Positions 35,116 to 43,600 of a stretch of 64,000 bases of DNA are shown in pieces. The DNA comes from Candidatus Saccharibacteria bacterium. Lineage in GTDB: Bacteria > Patescibacteriota > Saccharimonadia > Saccharimonadales > Saccharimonadaceae. The translations under genes were made by a program, and so were the position numbers. The notes under the pieces are model-generated. The model saw nothing but the letters and a program-made list of their open reading frames with translations. It was not told the origin of the DNA and did not search any database. The stretch's first letter is position 1, and every line of letters begins with the position of its first letter. The stretch spans positions 1 to 64,000 of the forward strand of contig CP066696.1 in assembly GCA_016432585.1 (NCBI GenBank), given 5' to 3'.

Positions 35116-36551
35116 TATTTGGCACCTCTTTTACGAAATACGACAGCGACGGTTTTGAACAGGATTTTAATATCCAGCCAGAAGCTCCAGTTTTGTGCGT
35201 AAAAAAGCTCTAGTTCAATACGTTCGTCGAACGATAGGTTGCTTCGCCCGGACACTTGCCATAGGCCGGTAACACCCGACTTAACACTGTGTAATAGCGC
35301 GGTGCGGTTGGGTGAAAACTTTGTTTCTTGCGGCAAGATAGGGCGAGGTCCAACAAGGCTTAGGTCGCCTTTTATGACATTGAAGAGTTGTGGTAATTCG
35401 TCGAGCGATGTTACGCGGAGGAACTGGCCAAACTTGGTGATGCGTGGATCGTGTACAACCTTGCGGTTTTTTTCGTACTCCTGCGCCAAGTCCTCGCGGC
35501 CCATTTCGCGGAACTCAATAGCGGCGTCGCGCTTGCCGTACTTTGCGCTCATGCTGCGGAATTTTATCAGGCGTACGGGTTCGGAGAACTTGCTTAGTCG
35601 CTTACTGACATAAAAGATAGGTCCAGGATTGAGGATTTTTTGCAGAATAATAAGCACGGCGAAAAGCGGCGACAAAACAACAATGAGAAGGAACGACACG
35701 ATCACATCGAACACCTGTTTGGCGATTGCACCCCAACCCACTAGCGGCGTTTGGCTGACCGAAATCATAGGGTAGCCAAGGAATACGTCGACGGTGTTTT
35801 TACCGGAATAAAACTCGCCCTCACCCGGAATAAAGCTGTAACTGATATGATTTACCTGTGCTGCACCCAAAATTCGCTGGTTGCGCTCTGCCGATGCATA
35901 GAGATCGGTCTGAATGATAGTAGTGATGCGAAGTTGTTTGATTTGTTCAAGCGCCCTATCAACAGATGAAAAATGTTTTACGTCGAGGCCGGGCGGTAAC
36001 ACGCTTTTTGGGCCAGCAATGGCAACGATTTTGTAGCCACTACGGTAGGTGTTGGACAGGCTGTCGGCAATGTCGCGCGTGGCATCGCTATCGCCAATAA
36101 CAAGCACCCGGCTGGTGCCATGGCCAAAATAAAACAGCATGCTGCGCGTAAGGCGAAGCAGCTCACGCTCTATAAGTATGAGGCTGAACGACCCAATAAG
36201 TGCATAAACGGCGACAAGCCTCGCTGGAAACAGGTGCTGGCCGCTAAAATATTCCCAGCCAATAACGATAAGAATACCGATAACAGTACCAATGGCGATT
36301 TTACCCCATTCGACAAGACGACGGTTGTACGTGTTGGACTGGTAAAGGCCAAGGGTTGCAAAGGTGAGTATCCAGAATGGAACGAGAAAAAGAAAGTTTA
36401 GCAGGTATTGGTAGGCGTATACCTGTGTAAGAAGCGGGCGAGGATCGTACTGTACTCGTAAAACATAGGCAATCGTAAAAGCGCCAAGCAGCACAAGAAA
36501 ATCGGCAGCAACAAGGATAAGACTATAGAACTTTGTATTCTTTGATGGCAT
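35115..36551 (-). CDS. Polyprenyl-phosphate sugar-1-phosphate transferase (priming enzyme)
   Basis: A 478-residue inner-membrane enzyme of the WbaP/CpsE/EpsE type. Four N-terminal helices (~8-125) are followed by a Rossmann-like middle domain (VLVIGDSDATRDIADSL). After another membrane segment (~280-300) comes the catalytic domain with LIKFRSMSAKYG, RITKFGQFLRVTSLDELPQL, GDLSLVGPRPILPQE and SGVTGLWQVSGRSNLSFDERIELE. It would start the glycan by moving a sugar-1-phosphate onto undecaprenyl phosphate. A minus-strand TATAAT (36568-36563) ends 11 nt before the ATG. It is divergent from the O-antigen-ligase-like gene. Confidence 0.94.
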   Translation of the reverse strand: MPSKNTKFYSLILVAADFLVLLGAFTIAYVLRVQYDPRPLLTQVYAYQYLLNFLFLVPFWILTFATLGLYQSNTYNRRLVEWGKIAIGTVIGILIVIGWEYFSGQHLFPARLVAVYALIGSFSLILIERELLRLTRSMLFYFGHGTSRVLVIGDSDATRDIADSLSNTYRSGYKIVAIAGPKSVLPPGLDVKHFSSVDRALEQIKQLRITTIIQTDLYASAERNQRILGAAQVNHISYSFIPGEGEFYSGKNTVDVFLGYPMISVSQTPLVGWGAIAKQVFDVIVSFLLIVVLSPLFAVLIILQKILNPGPIFYVSKRLSKFSEPVRLIKFRSMSAKYGKRDAAIEFREMGREDLAQEYEKNRKVVHDPRITKFGQFLRVTSLDELPQLFNVIKGDLSLVGPRPILPQETKFSPNRTALLHSVKSGVTGLWQVSGRSNLSFDERIELELFYAQNWSFWLDIKILFKTVAVVFRKRGAK

Positions 36552-36593
36552 CTATAGCTGTTATTATACCATTTTTTAGTTACACTAGAGATA

Positions 36594-37886
36594 ATGAAAG
36601 TCACACGTCTAGAAAAGATATATATCGGAATACTAGTGGCGATATTCGCGGGTATCGTGCTACATGCGCCAATAAGTGTTGGGTTGGGGGTGTTATTTCC
36701 CGATTTCAATCTGTTAATAAAATCCTGGAAAGAGATTTTGATGCTCGTGGCGCTTCCACTTGCGATATATATAGCGACGCGTCGTGGCATGTGGGGTCAG
36801 CTGGTGCAAGATTGGCTTTTTCATATTATTCTGGCGTTTGCGCTACTTCATGGAGTGCTTGCGGTGGTTTTCTTCCAGGGCACAGCCCCAACGCTCGCCG
36901 GTCTTGCGATCGATTTGCGTTTTGTTGCGTTCTTTAGCCTTGTATATATTGCTGTTCGAGCGCTGCCACAGTATAAAGCTCTGTTTATAAAAGTGGCGAT
37001 TGCAGGTGCGTTCGTAGTAGTAGGGTTTGCGACGCTTCAGTTGTTTTTGCCACCGGATATTTTGTCGCATATTGGTTATAGTCGCGATACGATCATGCCG
37101 TATCTTACAGTCGATAAAAACCCGGATTACATCCGTGTTAATAGCACGTTGCGCGGCCCTAACCCGCTGGGGGCGTACGCTGGCGTAGTGTTGGCGTTGG
37201 TCACGGCGGCTATCGTGCGCAAGCGTTTTGATCTTGAAAACACGAAAGTGCGAATTGGAATTGTTGTGCTAGCGGTGTGTGGCGCGGTGGCGCTATGGAT
37301 AAGCTACTCGCGAAGTGCCCTTGTGGCGGGAATCGCCGCGGTGTTGCTGGTGATCGCTATGACGCAACTTCGCAAACTATCGCGCACGGCCTGGATTGCA
37401 TCGTTTGCTGTTGTGGGCGCTATGGCGGGCGCGCTGGTGTTAAATTGGAATGGCTCGTTGGTCCAGAACGTGCTTCTTCACGAAAGCGAAAATGGCAGCG
37501 CAATCAGCTCGAACGACGCGCATGTATCGTCGCTGGCATTTGGCATCGATCGTCTGCTAAACCAGCCTATGGGCGCCGGGGTTGGCAGTACGGGCTCGGC
37601 ATCACTGCACGGCGACGCGACGGTTATTATCGAAAACCAGTATTTGTTTGTGGCGCACGAGATTGGTTGGCTAGGGCTGGCGCTGTTTGTTGCGCTAAAT
37701 GTACTAGTTTTTGCCCGATTATGGGGGCAACGCGAAGATTGGCTAAGTCTTGGTTTGTTTGCGGGCGGTATCGGGCTATGTCTTATCGGATTACTTCTAC
37801 CTGTTTGGGTAGATGACACGGTATCAATTGTATGGTGGGGGCTCGCCGCGGTGGCGCTAGCAGGGGGTAAATATGGCCGAAAATAG
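36594..37886 (+). CDS. O-antigen ligase/polymerase-like membrane protein
   Basis: A 430-residue protein with about 10-12 transmembrane helices and a large extracytoplasmic loop (~residues 145-190) containing YIRVNSTLRGPNPLGAYAG, the conserved Arg-Gly-Pro-Asn-x-Leu region of the WaaL/Wzy/RfaL family. WISYSRSALVAGI and a second loop with GAGVGSTG and IIENQYLFVAHEIG are also typical. It should polymerise or ligate the lipid-linked glycan on the outer face. TACACT (36581-36586) ends 7 nt before the ATG. It overlaps the LexA-like gene by 14 nt. Confidence 0.87.
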   Translation: MKVTRLEKIYIGILVAIFAGIVLHAPISVGLGVLFPDFNLLIKSWKEILMLVALPLAIYIATRRGMWGQLVQDWLFHIILAFALLHGVLAVVFFQGTAPTLAGLAIDLRFVAFFSLVYIAVRALPQYKALFIKVAIAGAFVVVGFATLQLFLPPDILSHIGYSRDTIMPYLTVDKNPDYIRVNSTLRGPNPLGAYAGVVLALVTAAIVRKRFDLENTKVRIGIVVLAVCGAVALWISYSRSALVAGIAAVLLVIAMTQLRKLSRTAWIASFAVVGAMAGALVLNWNGSLVQNVLLHESENGSAISSNDAHVSSLAFGIDRLLNQPMGAGVGSTGSASLHGDATVIIENQYLFVAHEIGWLGLALFVALNVLVFARLWGQREDWLSLGLFAGGIGLCLIGLLLPVWVDDTVSIVWWGLAAVALAGGKYGRK

Positions 37887-38253
37887 AGCAACCAAAAAAC
37901 AGCACGAACTGCTAGTGTATATCGATGAGTTTATAAAGACGAACGGCTACGGGCCAAGCTACCGCGAGGTAATGCGCGCACTCGACTACAAGTCGGTTTC
38001 TACAGTGGCGGTACATGTGAACGGTTTAATTGCGCAGGGGTTACTACTAAAGCGCGATAACTCCGCCCGTTCGTTAGAGGTTGTTGAAGAAAAGCAGGCG
38101 GGTGGCGAAGTAAATAAGAATACTTCCCATATTGACTGGCTTAAGCGAGAAATAAAGCTGCGAGAAAGCAAAGAATTCGAAGAAAGTAAGAAGGAGGCGC
38201 TGTTATTGCAGAAAGCACTGGCGATTTTACAAAATGAATCAATCGAAACCTGA
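37873..38253 (+). CDS. LexA-type winged-helix protein without the protease domain
   Basis: A 126-residue protein whose first ~70 residues match the LexA DNA-binding domain: ELLVYIDEFIKTNGYGPSYREV, MRALDYKSVSTVAVHVNGL, IAQGLLLKRDNSARSLEV. In LexA an S24 serine-protease domain with an Ala-Gly cleavage site would follow. Here there is only a charged, probably helical tail (KREIKLRESKEFEESKKEALLLQKAL), which could dimerise. It may therefore be a repressor not inactivated by RecA-stimulated self-cleavage. It is co-transcribed with the O-antigen-ligase-like gene. Confidence 0.8.
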   Translation: MAENRATKKQHELLVYIDEFIKTNGYGPSYREVMRALDYKSVSTVAVHVNGLIAQGLLLKRDNSARSLEVVEEKQAGGEVNKNTSHIDWLKREIKLRESKEFEESKKEALLLQKALAILQNESIET

Positions 38254-38264
38254 AACTTTCCCGC

Positions 38265-38294
38265 TTGACCAAACCCCAGTTTAACAGGTATAAT
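38265..38294 (+). promoter_or_regulatory. tRNA-Asn promoter
   Basis: TTGACC (38265-38270) and TATAAT (38289-38294) are spaced by 18 bases. The -10 box ends 10 nt before the first base of the mature tRNA. Confidence 0.75.
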
Positions 38295-38304
38295 ACCCTA
38301 GTAT

Positions 38305-38379
38305 TCCGGCATAGCTCAGTGGTAGAGCGGATCGCTGTTAACGATTAGGTCGCTGGTTCGAGCCCAGCTGCCGGAGCCA
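38305..38379 (+). tRNA. tRNA-Asn (GTT)
   Basis: A cloverleaf is readable by hand. The acceptor arms TCCGGCA and TGCCGGA pair over 7 bp; the D stem is GCTC/GAGC; the anticodon stem is GATCG/CGATT (first pair G-U) with loop CTGTTAA, giving anticodon GTT at 38337-38339. The T arm contains GGTTCGAGCCC. The discriminator G and CCA are encoded. Its 3' end and the following terminator are duplicated near 39.28 kb. Confidence 0.95.
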
Positions 38380-38410
38380 AGAAAAATGATTCACGTTTGT
38401 GGATCTTTTT
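38373..38410 (+). repeat. Direct repeat, left copy (tRNA-Asn 3' end plus terminator)
   Basis: GGAGCCA, one variable base, then GAAAAATGATTCAC, a loop, GTGGATC and a T run. The same arrangement appears at 39272-39312 with one mismatch in the first 22 bases. The left copy includes the last seven bases of the tRNA gene, the classic position of an integrase attachment core. Confidence 0.75.
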
Positions 38411-38411
38411 T
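38380..38411 (+). terminator. Terminator after tRNA-Asn
   Basis: GATTCAC and GTGGATC pair (one G-U) around a GTTT loop, extended by an A run and a T run of six. It follows the CCA end directly. Confidence 0.8.
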
Positions 38412-38470
38412 CTTTGCGATAATCTTTTTAGTCAGATGTTTATTGATTATGCTAATGTATAATCATTAGT

Positions 38471-39160
38471 GTGAATAAGCTTATCAGAACTATCGTCGTA
38501 GCTTTTGTCTGTTTCGGAAGCTTTAACCTGCTAGTGGGTGCGTATGCTAGGCGGGGCGATCAAGAAGTAAATCTAATCGTATTACTCATTGGGCTAGCTG
38601 TCGCCGGAATTGTGTGGATTGGCGATATAATCCAAAGAGATAAGAATCATAAAATACAGTACATAATCAAGCCAATTGACTATGGACTTATCTTCTTATG
38701 GGCAATGGCTGTACCACTAGTTCTAAACGAATCGAATATCAGTAGATCTGTGTCTCAAATATTTGCATTAAGGAGGGGTTATCAAGCCTTCGATATAGTG
38801 CACTGGTTTGTTGTATTTATATTCATTGCCGCGATAAGCGTGCTCGCAATCAGCCTACTCGCACTTAGTCGCTCGAAGATTCGGTCGTTTCGATTGAGGT
38901 GGGTTGCGGTCATTGTTTGCTCTGTATCGTTGATTCTTGCGCTCACGGTTCCGATCGGAACGGTTCATACCGGTAGTTGTGGATGGAACGAGGTTCGCTT
39001 AAGTTTATTGAGCGGAGGTCAGAAGGAGTTTGAGGCGGTTAAAGAGCAGGCCAGAGATGCTCAACTACGAAGACAGCAGAGACTTAAAGACAAAGACGCA
39101 TCTTATGATATTGCCGAGGGCTGCTCGCCTGGTCTGATTTATGTATTGTACATACTATAG
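38471..39160 (+). CDS. Predicted membrane protein of unknown function
   Basis: A 229-residue protein starting at GTG 38471, 7 nt after TATAAT (38458-38463). About five hydrophobic segments cover residues ~5-165 (for example LIVLLIGLAVAGIVWIGDII and WFVVFIFIAAISVLAISLLA). A hydrophilic C-terminal region carries a charged stretch (EFEAVKEQARDAQLRRQQR). Two cysteines (GSCGW and EGCSPG) lie outside the membrane. No family is recognised. It is the only evident gene between the two copies of the tRNA-end repeat, so it may be acquired. Confidence 0.65.
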   Translation: MNKLIRTIVVAFVCFGSFNLLVGAYARRGDQEVNLIVLLIGLAVAGIVWIGDIIQRDKNHKIQYIIKPIDYGLIFLWAMAVPLVLNESNISRSVSQIFALRRGYQAFDIVHWFVVFIFIAAISVLAISLLALSRSKIRSFRLRWVAVIVCSVSLILALTVPIGTVHTGSCGWNEVRLSLLSGGQKEFEAVKEQARDAQLRRQQRLKDKDASYDIAEGCSPGLIYVLYIL

Positions 39161-39271
39161 GAAAAACAGTACGCAAACTAACCTCTAACTCCCTTGATGG
39201 CGCAGATCGATGCTAGTAGCTTTGCCTTGCATCATTGTACTCGGAAAGTTTACGAAGTGCGTCCACTAGTG

Positions 39272-39312
39272 GGAGCCATGAAAAATGATTCACCATTGGT
39301 GGATCATTTTTT
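39272..39312 (+). repeat. Direct repeat, right copy (possible att-like site and terminator)
   Basis: The second copy of the tRNA-Asn 3'-end/terminator element. Here the hairpin is better: a 14-bp stem AAAAATGATTCACC with GGTGGATCATTTTT (one G-U). No complete tRNA stands in front of it; only GGAGCCA matches the tRNA end. I see no gene in the rest of the 39161-39356 stretch, although 39190-39270 could be a decayed tRNA. Confidence 0.65.
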
Positions 39313-39356
39313 CGTTTTAGGGCAAAGCAAAGGCGTGATAATGTTATTCTTAAAGT

Positions 39357-40043
39357 ATGGTTAAAAGTTCTTCTAGGCAAATAGGCAGTGTGCACTTTAT
39401 CATTATCATCATCTTGGTCGTTACGCTTCTAGGTGTACTTGGATTTGTCTTTTGGCAGAATTTTATTAATAAAAAAGACACTGTTAATACAGAAACGAAT
39501 AAAACTATTGATACGGCGCAAAATGAGGATAAGTCAAAATCGGATATGCTTACGTATCGGAATGACTCAATTGGTATTGAGTTTAATTATCCTAAAAATT
39601 GGATAAAAATAGAGTGTGACAATACTAATATTGAAAATCCGCAAAATAAAGTTTATTTTGGAACAACTAACGATGGACTTTCTATTGTTGATGGTAAGAG
39701 CACTCAACTATGTGAAGTCGGGTCTGATTTTCCTCCACAGATGACTTTCTCGATCAGTGATGATATAGATGACGGACTGTATCTTGATTATGCTCAATCA
39801 GCTACAGATGTAATGATTGATGGCATACGTGCTAAAAAATATCTAAGTTTTACTGACTCGAAATCTATTATGCCGGGACTCGAATCGACCACGTATGTCA
39901 TTAAAAATGCCTATGGTCTATATATTACCGCTAACTACAAAAGATTTCCTAGAACTACTAGCGGTTCACGGGACAACTCGGAAGCCAGCCTGCGGGCATT
40001 TGTTGATGTAGTTGAAAGATCGCTTCGCTTTTTAAGAATGTAA
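39357..40043 (+). CDS. Single-pass anchored extracellular protein of unknown function
   Basis: A 228-residue protein. The N-terminal membrane segment VHFIIIIILVVTLLGVLGFVFW (~12-33) is followed by a Lys/Asp/Thr-rich linker and a ~160-residue soluble domain. The sequence IGIEFNYPKNWIKIEC resembles the start of PsbP-like domains, often seen in lipoproteins of Gram-positive bacteria. TATTCT (39345-39350) ends 6 nt before the ATG. The gene is AT-rich compared with the 30-38 kb genes, like its left neighbour. The function is unknown. Confidence 0.62.
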   Translation: MVKSSSRQIGSVHFIIIIILVVTLLGVLGFVFWQNFINKKDTVNTETNKTIDTAQNEDKSKSDMLTYRNDSIGIEFNYPKNWIKIECDNTNIENPQNKVYFGTTNDGLSIVDGKSTQLCEVGSDFPPQMTFSISDDIDDGLYLDYAQSATDVMIDGIRAKKYLSFTDSKSIMPGLESTTYVIKNAYGLYITANYKRFPRTTSGSRDNSEASLRAFVDVVERSLRFLRM

Positions 40044-40140
40044 AGGAGGTCGAATATAGGGCTCCGTTCGATATGAATATAGGAGCAGGTGGGTGTCGAT
40101 CTACTACTCGGCACGGCCTCACTTTAGTGAAATATCAATT

Positions 40141-40374
40141 CTATAGATAGAAATGTATTACTAAAACAGTAAGGTTTATCGCGAGTCCTGCAATTGCAAC
40201 AATTAAAAGCTTTATGTTATTTATGCGGTGCGACAAGATAGCACCCCTTGCACAAAAGGCGAGCCCTGCAATTGCAAGATACCATAGTAAGATAGACGCA
40301 AGTCCCAGGCTGGCGCCGAGGAGCGTAAAACTTTTACTTTCTTTTTCTGGATTCTTTGATGGTGCTAGTTGCAT
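40141..40374 (-). CDS. Small two-helix membrane protein behind the RHS gene
   Basis: A 77-residue protein with two hydrophobic helices (~18-42 and ~55-75) and a charged N-terminus ([12 protein letters not shown]). It looks like the DUF4190 type. AAGGAGAC stands 7 nt before the ATG, a strong ribosome site for this window, and the gene overlaps its upstream neighbour by 41 nt. That overlap and the operon position after the RHS gene suggest a partner role such as an immunity protein, which is inference only. Confidence 0.6.
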   Translation of the reverse strand: MQLAPSKNPEKESKSFTLLGASLGLASILLWYLAIAGLAFCARGAILSHRINNIKLLIVAIAGLAINLTVLVIHFYL

Positions 40375-40627
40375 TTTTATTGTCTCCTTTGGCTTTTTTG
40401 GTTCTTAGGTATGCAGTATATTGGTAAACGCCAATAGCCAGCATAAATCCTAGACACGTGACTAATAGTAGGGTGGCGTATTCACGCGCGTGTTGACGTC
40501 CGGGTCGCTCGACGTAATTATCGAAGAAGGGTGTGTACATAAGCATGACGAGGAGTGTAGTGCCGACTCCTATGAGTAGGGGTTTAGTGTATTTGCGTTT
40601 TAAATATTTTTTTGCGTTTTTTACCAT
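40334..40627 (-). CDS. Small membrane protein directly downstream of the RHS gene
   Basis: A 97-residue protein: basic start [16 protein letters not shown], helix [19 protein letters not shown], a ~20-residue loop, a second helix [20 protein letters not shown], and a very basic tail ending KESRKRK. Its start overlaps the RHS stop by 7 nt, so translation is coupled. This is the position of immunity genes in polymorphic-toxin loci; a membrane-located immunity protein would fit a membrane-acting toxin. No family is recognised. Confidence 0.62.
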   Translation of the reverse strand: MVKNAKKYLKRKYTKPLLIGVGTTLLVMLMYTPFFDNYVERPGRQHAREYATLLLVTCLGFMLAIGVYQYTAYLRTKKAKGDNKNATSTIKESRKRK

Positions 40628-43600
40628 TTGAAAATCCTTTGTATAGATGAGATGAAGTGTTTAACTGCTTTGACGATAGGTCTGTAAGCCTCTAAATAAA
40701 CATTCCTCGTTGTCTCCCCGGCATAATAACTGGTGATAGTCTTGACTAAGTTTTTAAGGGCTCTTTTTTGAACAGCCTTCTTTTTTACCGTTTTTACGGA
40801 AACTCTGTAGTTTCTCGTTTTTCCCGTATTTGACCCCCTCTTTATCTTACCAAAATCTCGCGCTGCTTTTGTTTTTCCTAAGAGCTTACCCCCTACTTTA
40901 TCAGTGATGACGGATACGGCCGCTGCGCCGGCTGCTTGACTCCAGCTTCCGCCCTCGTATCGTACTTGGGCTGCTGCGCTCGTAGCCCCTACGACTGTAG
41001 CGGCCGCCGCCACTCCGGCACAGACACCTGCTGTAGCGACTACACATGCTGCGAGCCCAGCGCCAGCAGCCACGACTCCAATAGTGTCGGCGTTTTGACC
41101 AACCCAGTGCCATGATTGTTGCGCTGCACTTTTTACGCTCCCCCATAAATCCCACATCCCGGTTAGGTCGTATCTGTTTACTGGGTCTGTAGGGTAAACA
41201 TAATCATTATCCACACCTCCCTCTACTGGATCTGCTGAGATAAACCGTCCCAAGGAGGGAATGTAGGCCCTGGCTCCCATCTGAATAGGTTCGAGAGCAA
41301 TGTCCGTTTCGCTGATTTTTTGGTGTTGTCCTACATATTGCCAAGAAGTGCCTGATGCAGTGTTTTGTGCTCTTGTAGTGCCGGCAACATACTCACCGAA
41401 CGGACCAGTTAAGTGTTTAGAAATTAACTCCCCACTGTTATTAACGGTTGCTGATACGTCACCATGAATGTTTGGAAGGCTGTAGACTTTATTCATGGCA
41501 TTGGTTTCTTGGGGAGAGATAGTGAGGAGCACATCTCCCGGGAGAGTTACGTATTTCTGTACAACATCTCCTGATTCGCTAAGTAGGGCGTCGGGAGTGT
41601 CCTCGCCCCCCGTAAAGGCATACTGTAAGTGGCTCTTTACGATGTTATTCTCTGAGGCTGTGCGCCCTATAATGCGACCCTGTACGTCGCGCACATAATC
41701 TATATTCTTTTTTTGTTCTTGATCAGTATTGTTTGAGCCTGTTTGAGCCGCCAACACTTCTTCAATTGAAGTGTTTCGTCCGCTAGCATCAAAACCAAAG
41801 TTTGTTTTCTGACTCGTGGCTCCAAGGCTGACTATATTACCCCTAGTATCATACTCTGGCGTGTCAATCTTTGAGTCTGAACTGTAGATGAGTCGGTCGG
41901 CCATATCATAGCAGTACGTAGTGCTCTGGCCATTAACGGTCGCTGTCGTTCGGTTACCATTTTTTGCTGCGTTAGGGTTATTGCCCGGCAGTAATGAGCA
42001 ACTTTCACCAGAATCTTCGAATCCGTATTCGTACACACTTTCACCTATTGTCGCAGAGGTTAATCGAGTAGCTCTATCGTAGGTGTACGATTTTGATACA
42101 TTGTTTTCCGTACCGTTCGTAATATCTCCGCTGGCTGAGTAGGTGACGGAATCATCGATGGTTGTTCCGTCGCTTAGCGTAAACGAGGTTCCGGACTCTC
42201 GAAGCAATTCATCACGCTGAATATCACTTAGCGATATGCCAGAAGGGTAGTCGACATTCTCCACTCGGCCGAACTGGTCATAGGTAACTGTCGCATAAGT
42301 GATGCTGTCGATGCTGTATGTATTTAGTCGATCATATTGATCGTACGTGTAGCTTTCATTGCCGAGAACGCTCGTTCGGGTTAGTAGTTTCCCTAACGCG
42401 TCATAGCTACTGTTCGTAATCTTTTCTTTAGCGTCAGTATATTTTACAACTTGACCAAGGATGTTGCTTTCGGTTGTTATTGTTCCGCTCGAATCGGTCG
42501 AACTTACTATGAGTGGATTTCCGTTTACGGCGTAGTTGTTGCTGATAGTACGACCGGGCATATTACCAACGGTAGGCACGGATGTGTTTATGATTCGCTC
42601 TCTGGCATCGAAGGTCACGCACATCCAAGGTTCATTGGTGTATCGGATAGCCGCAACAGCTCCAGAGTTATTGTATACGACCTCACTTTCACGGCCTAAG
42701 AGTGGTCCTGTGCTGTCAGGGTCCTGTTCAGTCTTCGATTTTATGAAACCGGCTTGCTTATGTGCTTCCACCTCTGGTGTACAGGGATTATCCCTCGTTT
42801 CGGATGAGCCGTAATATTGATAGGACGTTTTTGTTCCTCCAGCCGATGTCCTGCTTGTTTGTCGGAGGAGGCCTTCGCCAGGCTCCTCGTAGACGGCTTT
42901 ATTCTCATAAGCTAACCCTGTAGGGTCAAGGATTGATTTATCAATCGTCCCATATTCGGGTGATTTATATATGGTTCTTGTTTCAAGATTTCCGAGTTGT
43001 GAGTCGAACACAGTGGTTGACGTAGGAAGGCTGTAGTCGGGCGAGAGCTGATTGGAGAAAGTGGATGTTTCGGATTGACCCGGTGTCGTCAGATAAAGCT
43101 GAAGGCTAGCTGCCGTATTCGAGCCATGATAATGGTCGATTCGGATACGGTGATAGGTGTTGGCCGTGGTGTTATTATAAGGTGTTCCTGATACGGTTCG
43201 ATCACCACCACTAAGCGTTCCGTCACCCCATCCGTCTACATAGAGCTGGTCATCGATATAGAGACGAAAGCCGGCATCGCCTCTAACTTTGAAATTATAG
43301 TCGCCCACACCGTCAAGTTTAATTTTGCCGGTATAGCGGGCACCCCATCCGTCGGTTGAAGTTACAGGTGTGGTATTTGCCGTAAAGGATGTCGCGACGG
43401 GTGCTGTCGTGCTCCATATTGCAGTGCTGTTTAATTTTGGCGCTCTCAGGAGTTTTTTATTGTCATAGTATGCAACGCCTAGTCCGGTAAGTCCCTCATC
43501 ATATCCCGTCTTTACATGAGGGACATCACTCACGCGTGCAGTAATCGGCGTACGATCAGCGCCAAACCAGGTTGAGGGAGCAGGACCGTAGCCGTCAATT

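Noticed and set aside
39190-39279. A possible second tRNA gene before the right repeat copy.
   Set aside because: Only the last seven bases match the tRNA end; I could not build acceptor, anticodon and T stems. At most it is a decayed remnant.
40041-40150. A perfect AAAGGAGGT followed by a possible 25-codon ORF (ATG at 40073, TAG at 40148).
   Set aside because: The ribosome-site match is about 23 bases from the ATG, the peptide has no recognisable features, and it overlaps the end of a convergent gene. Probably chance.
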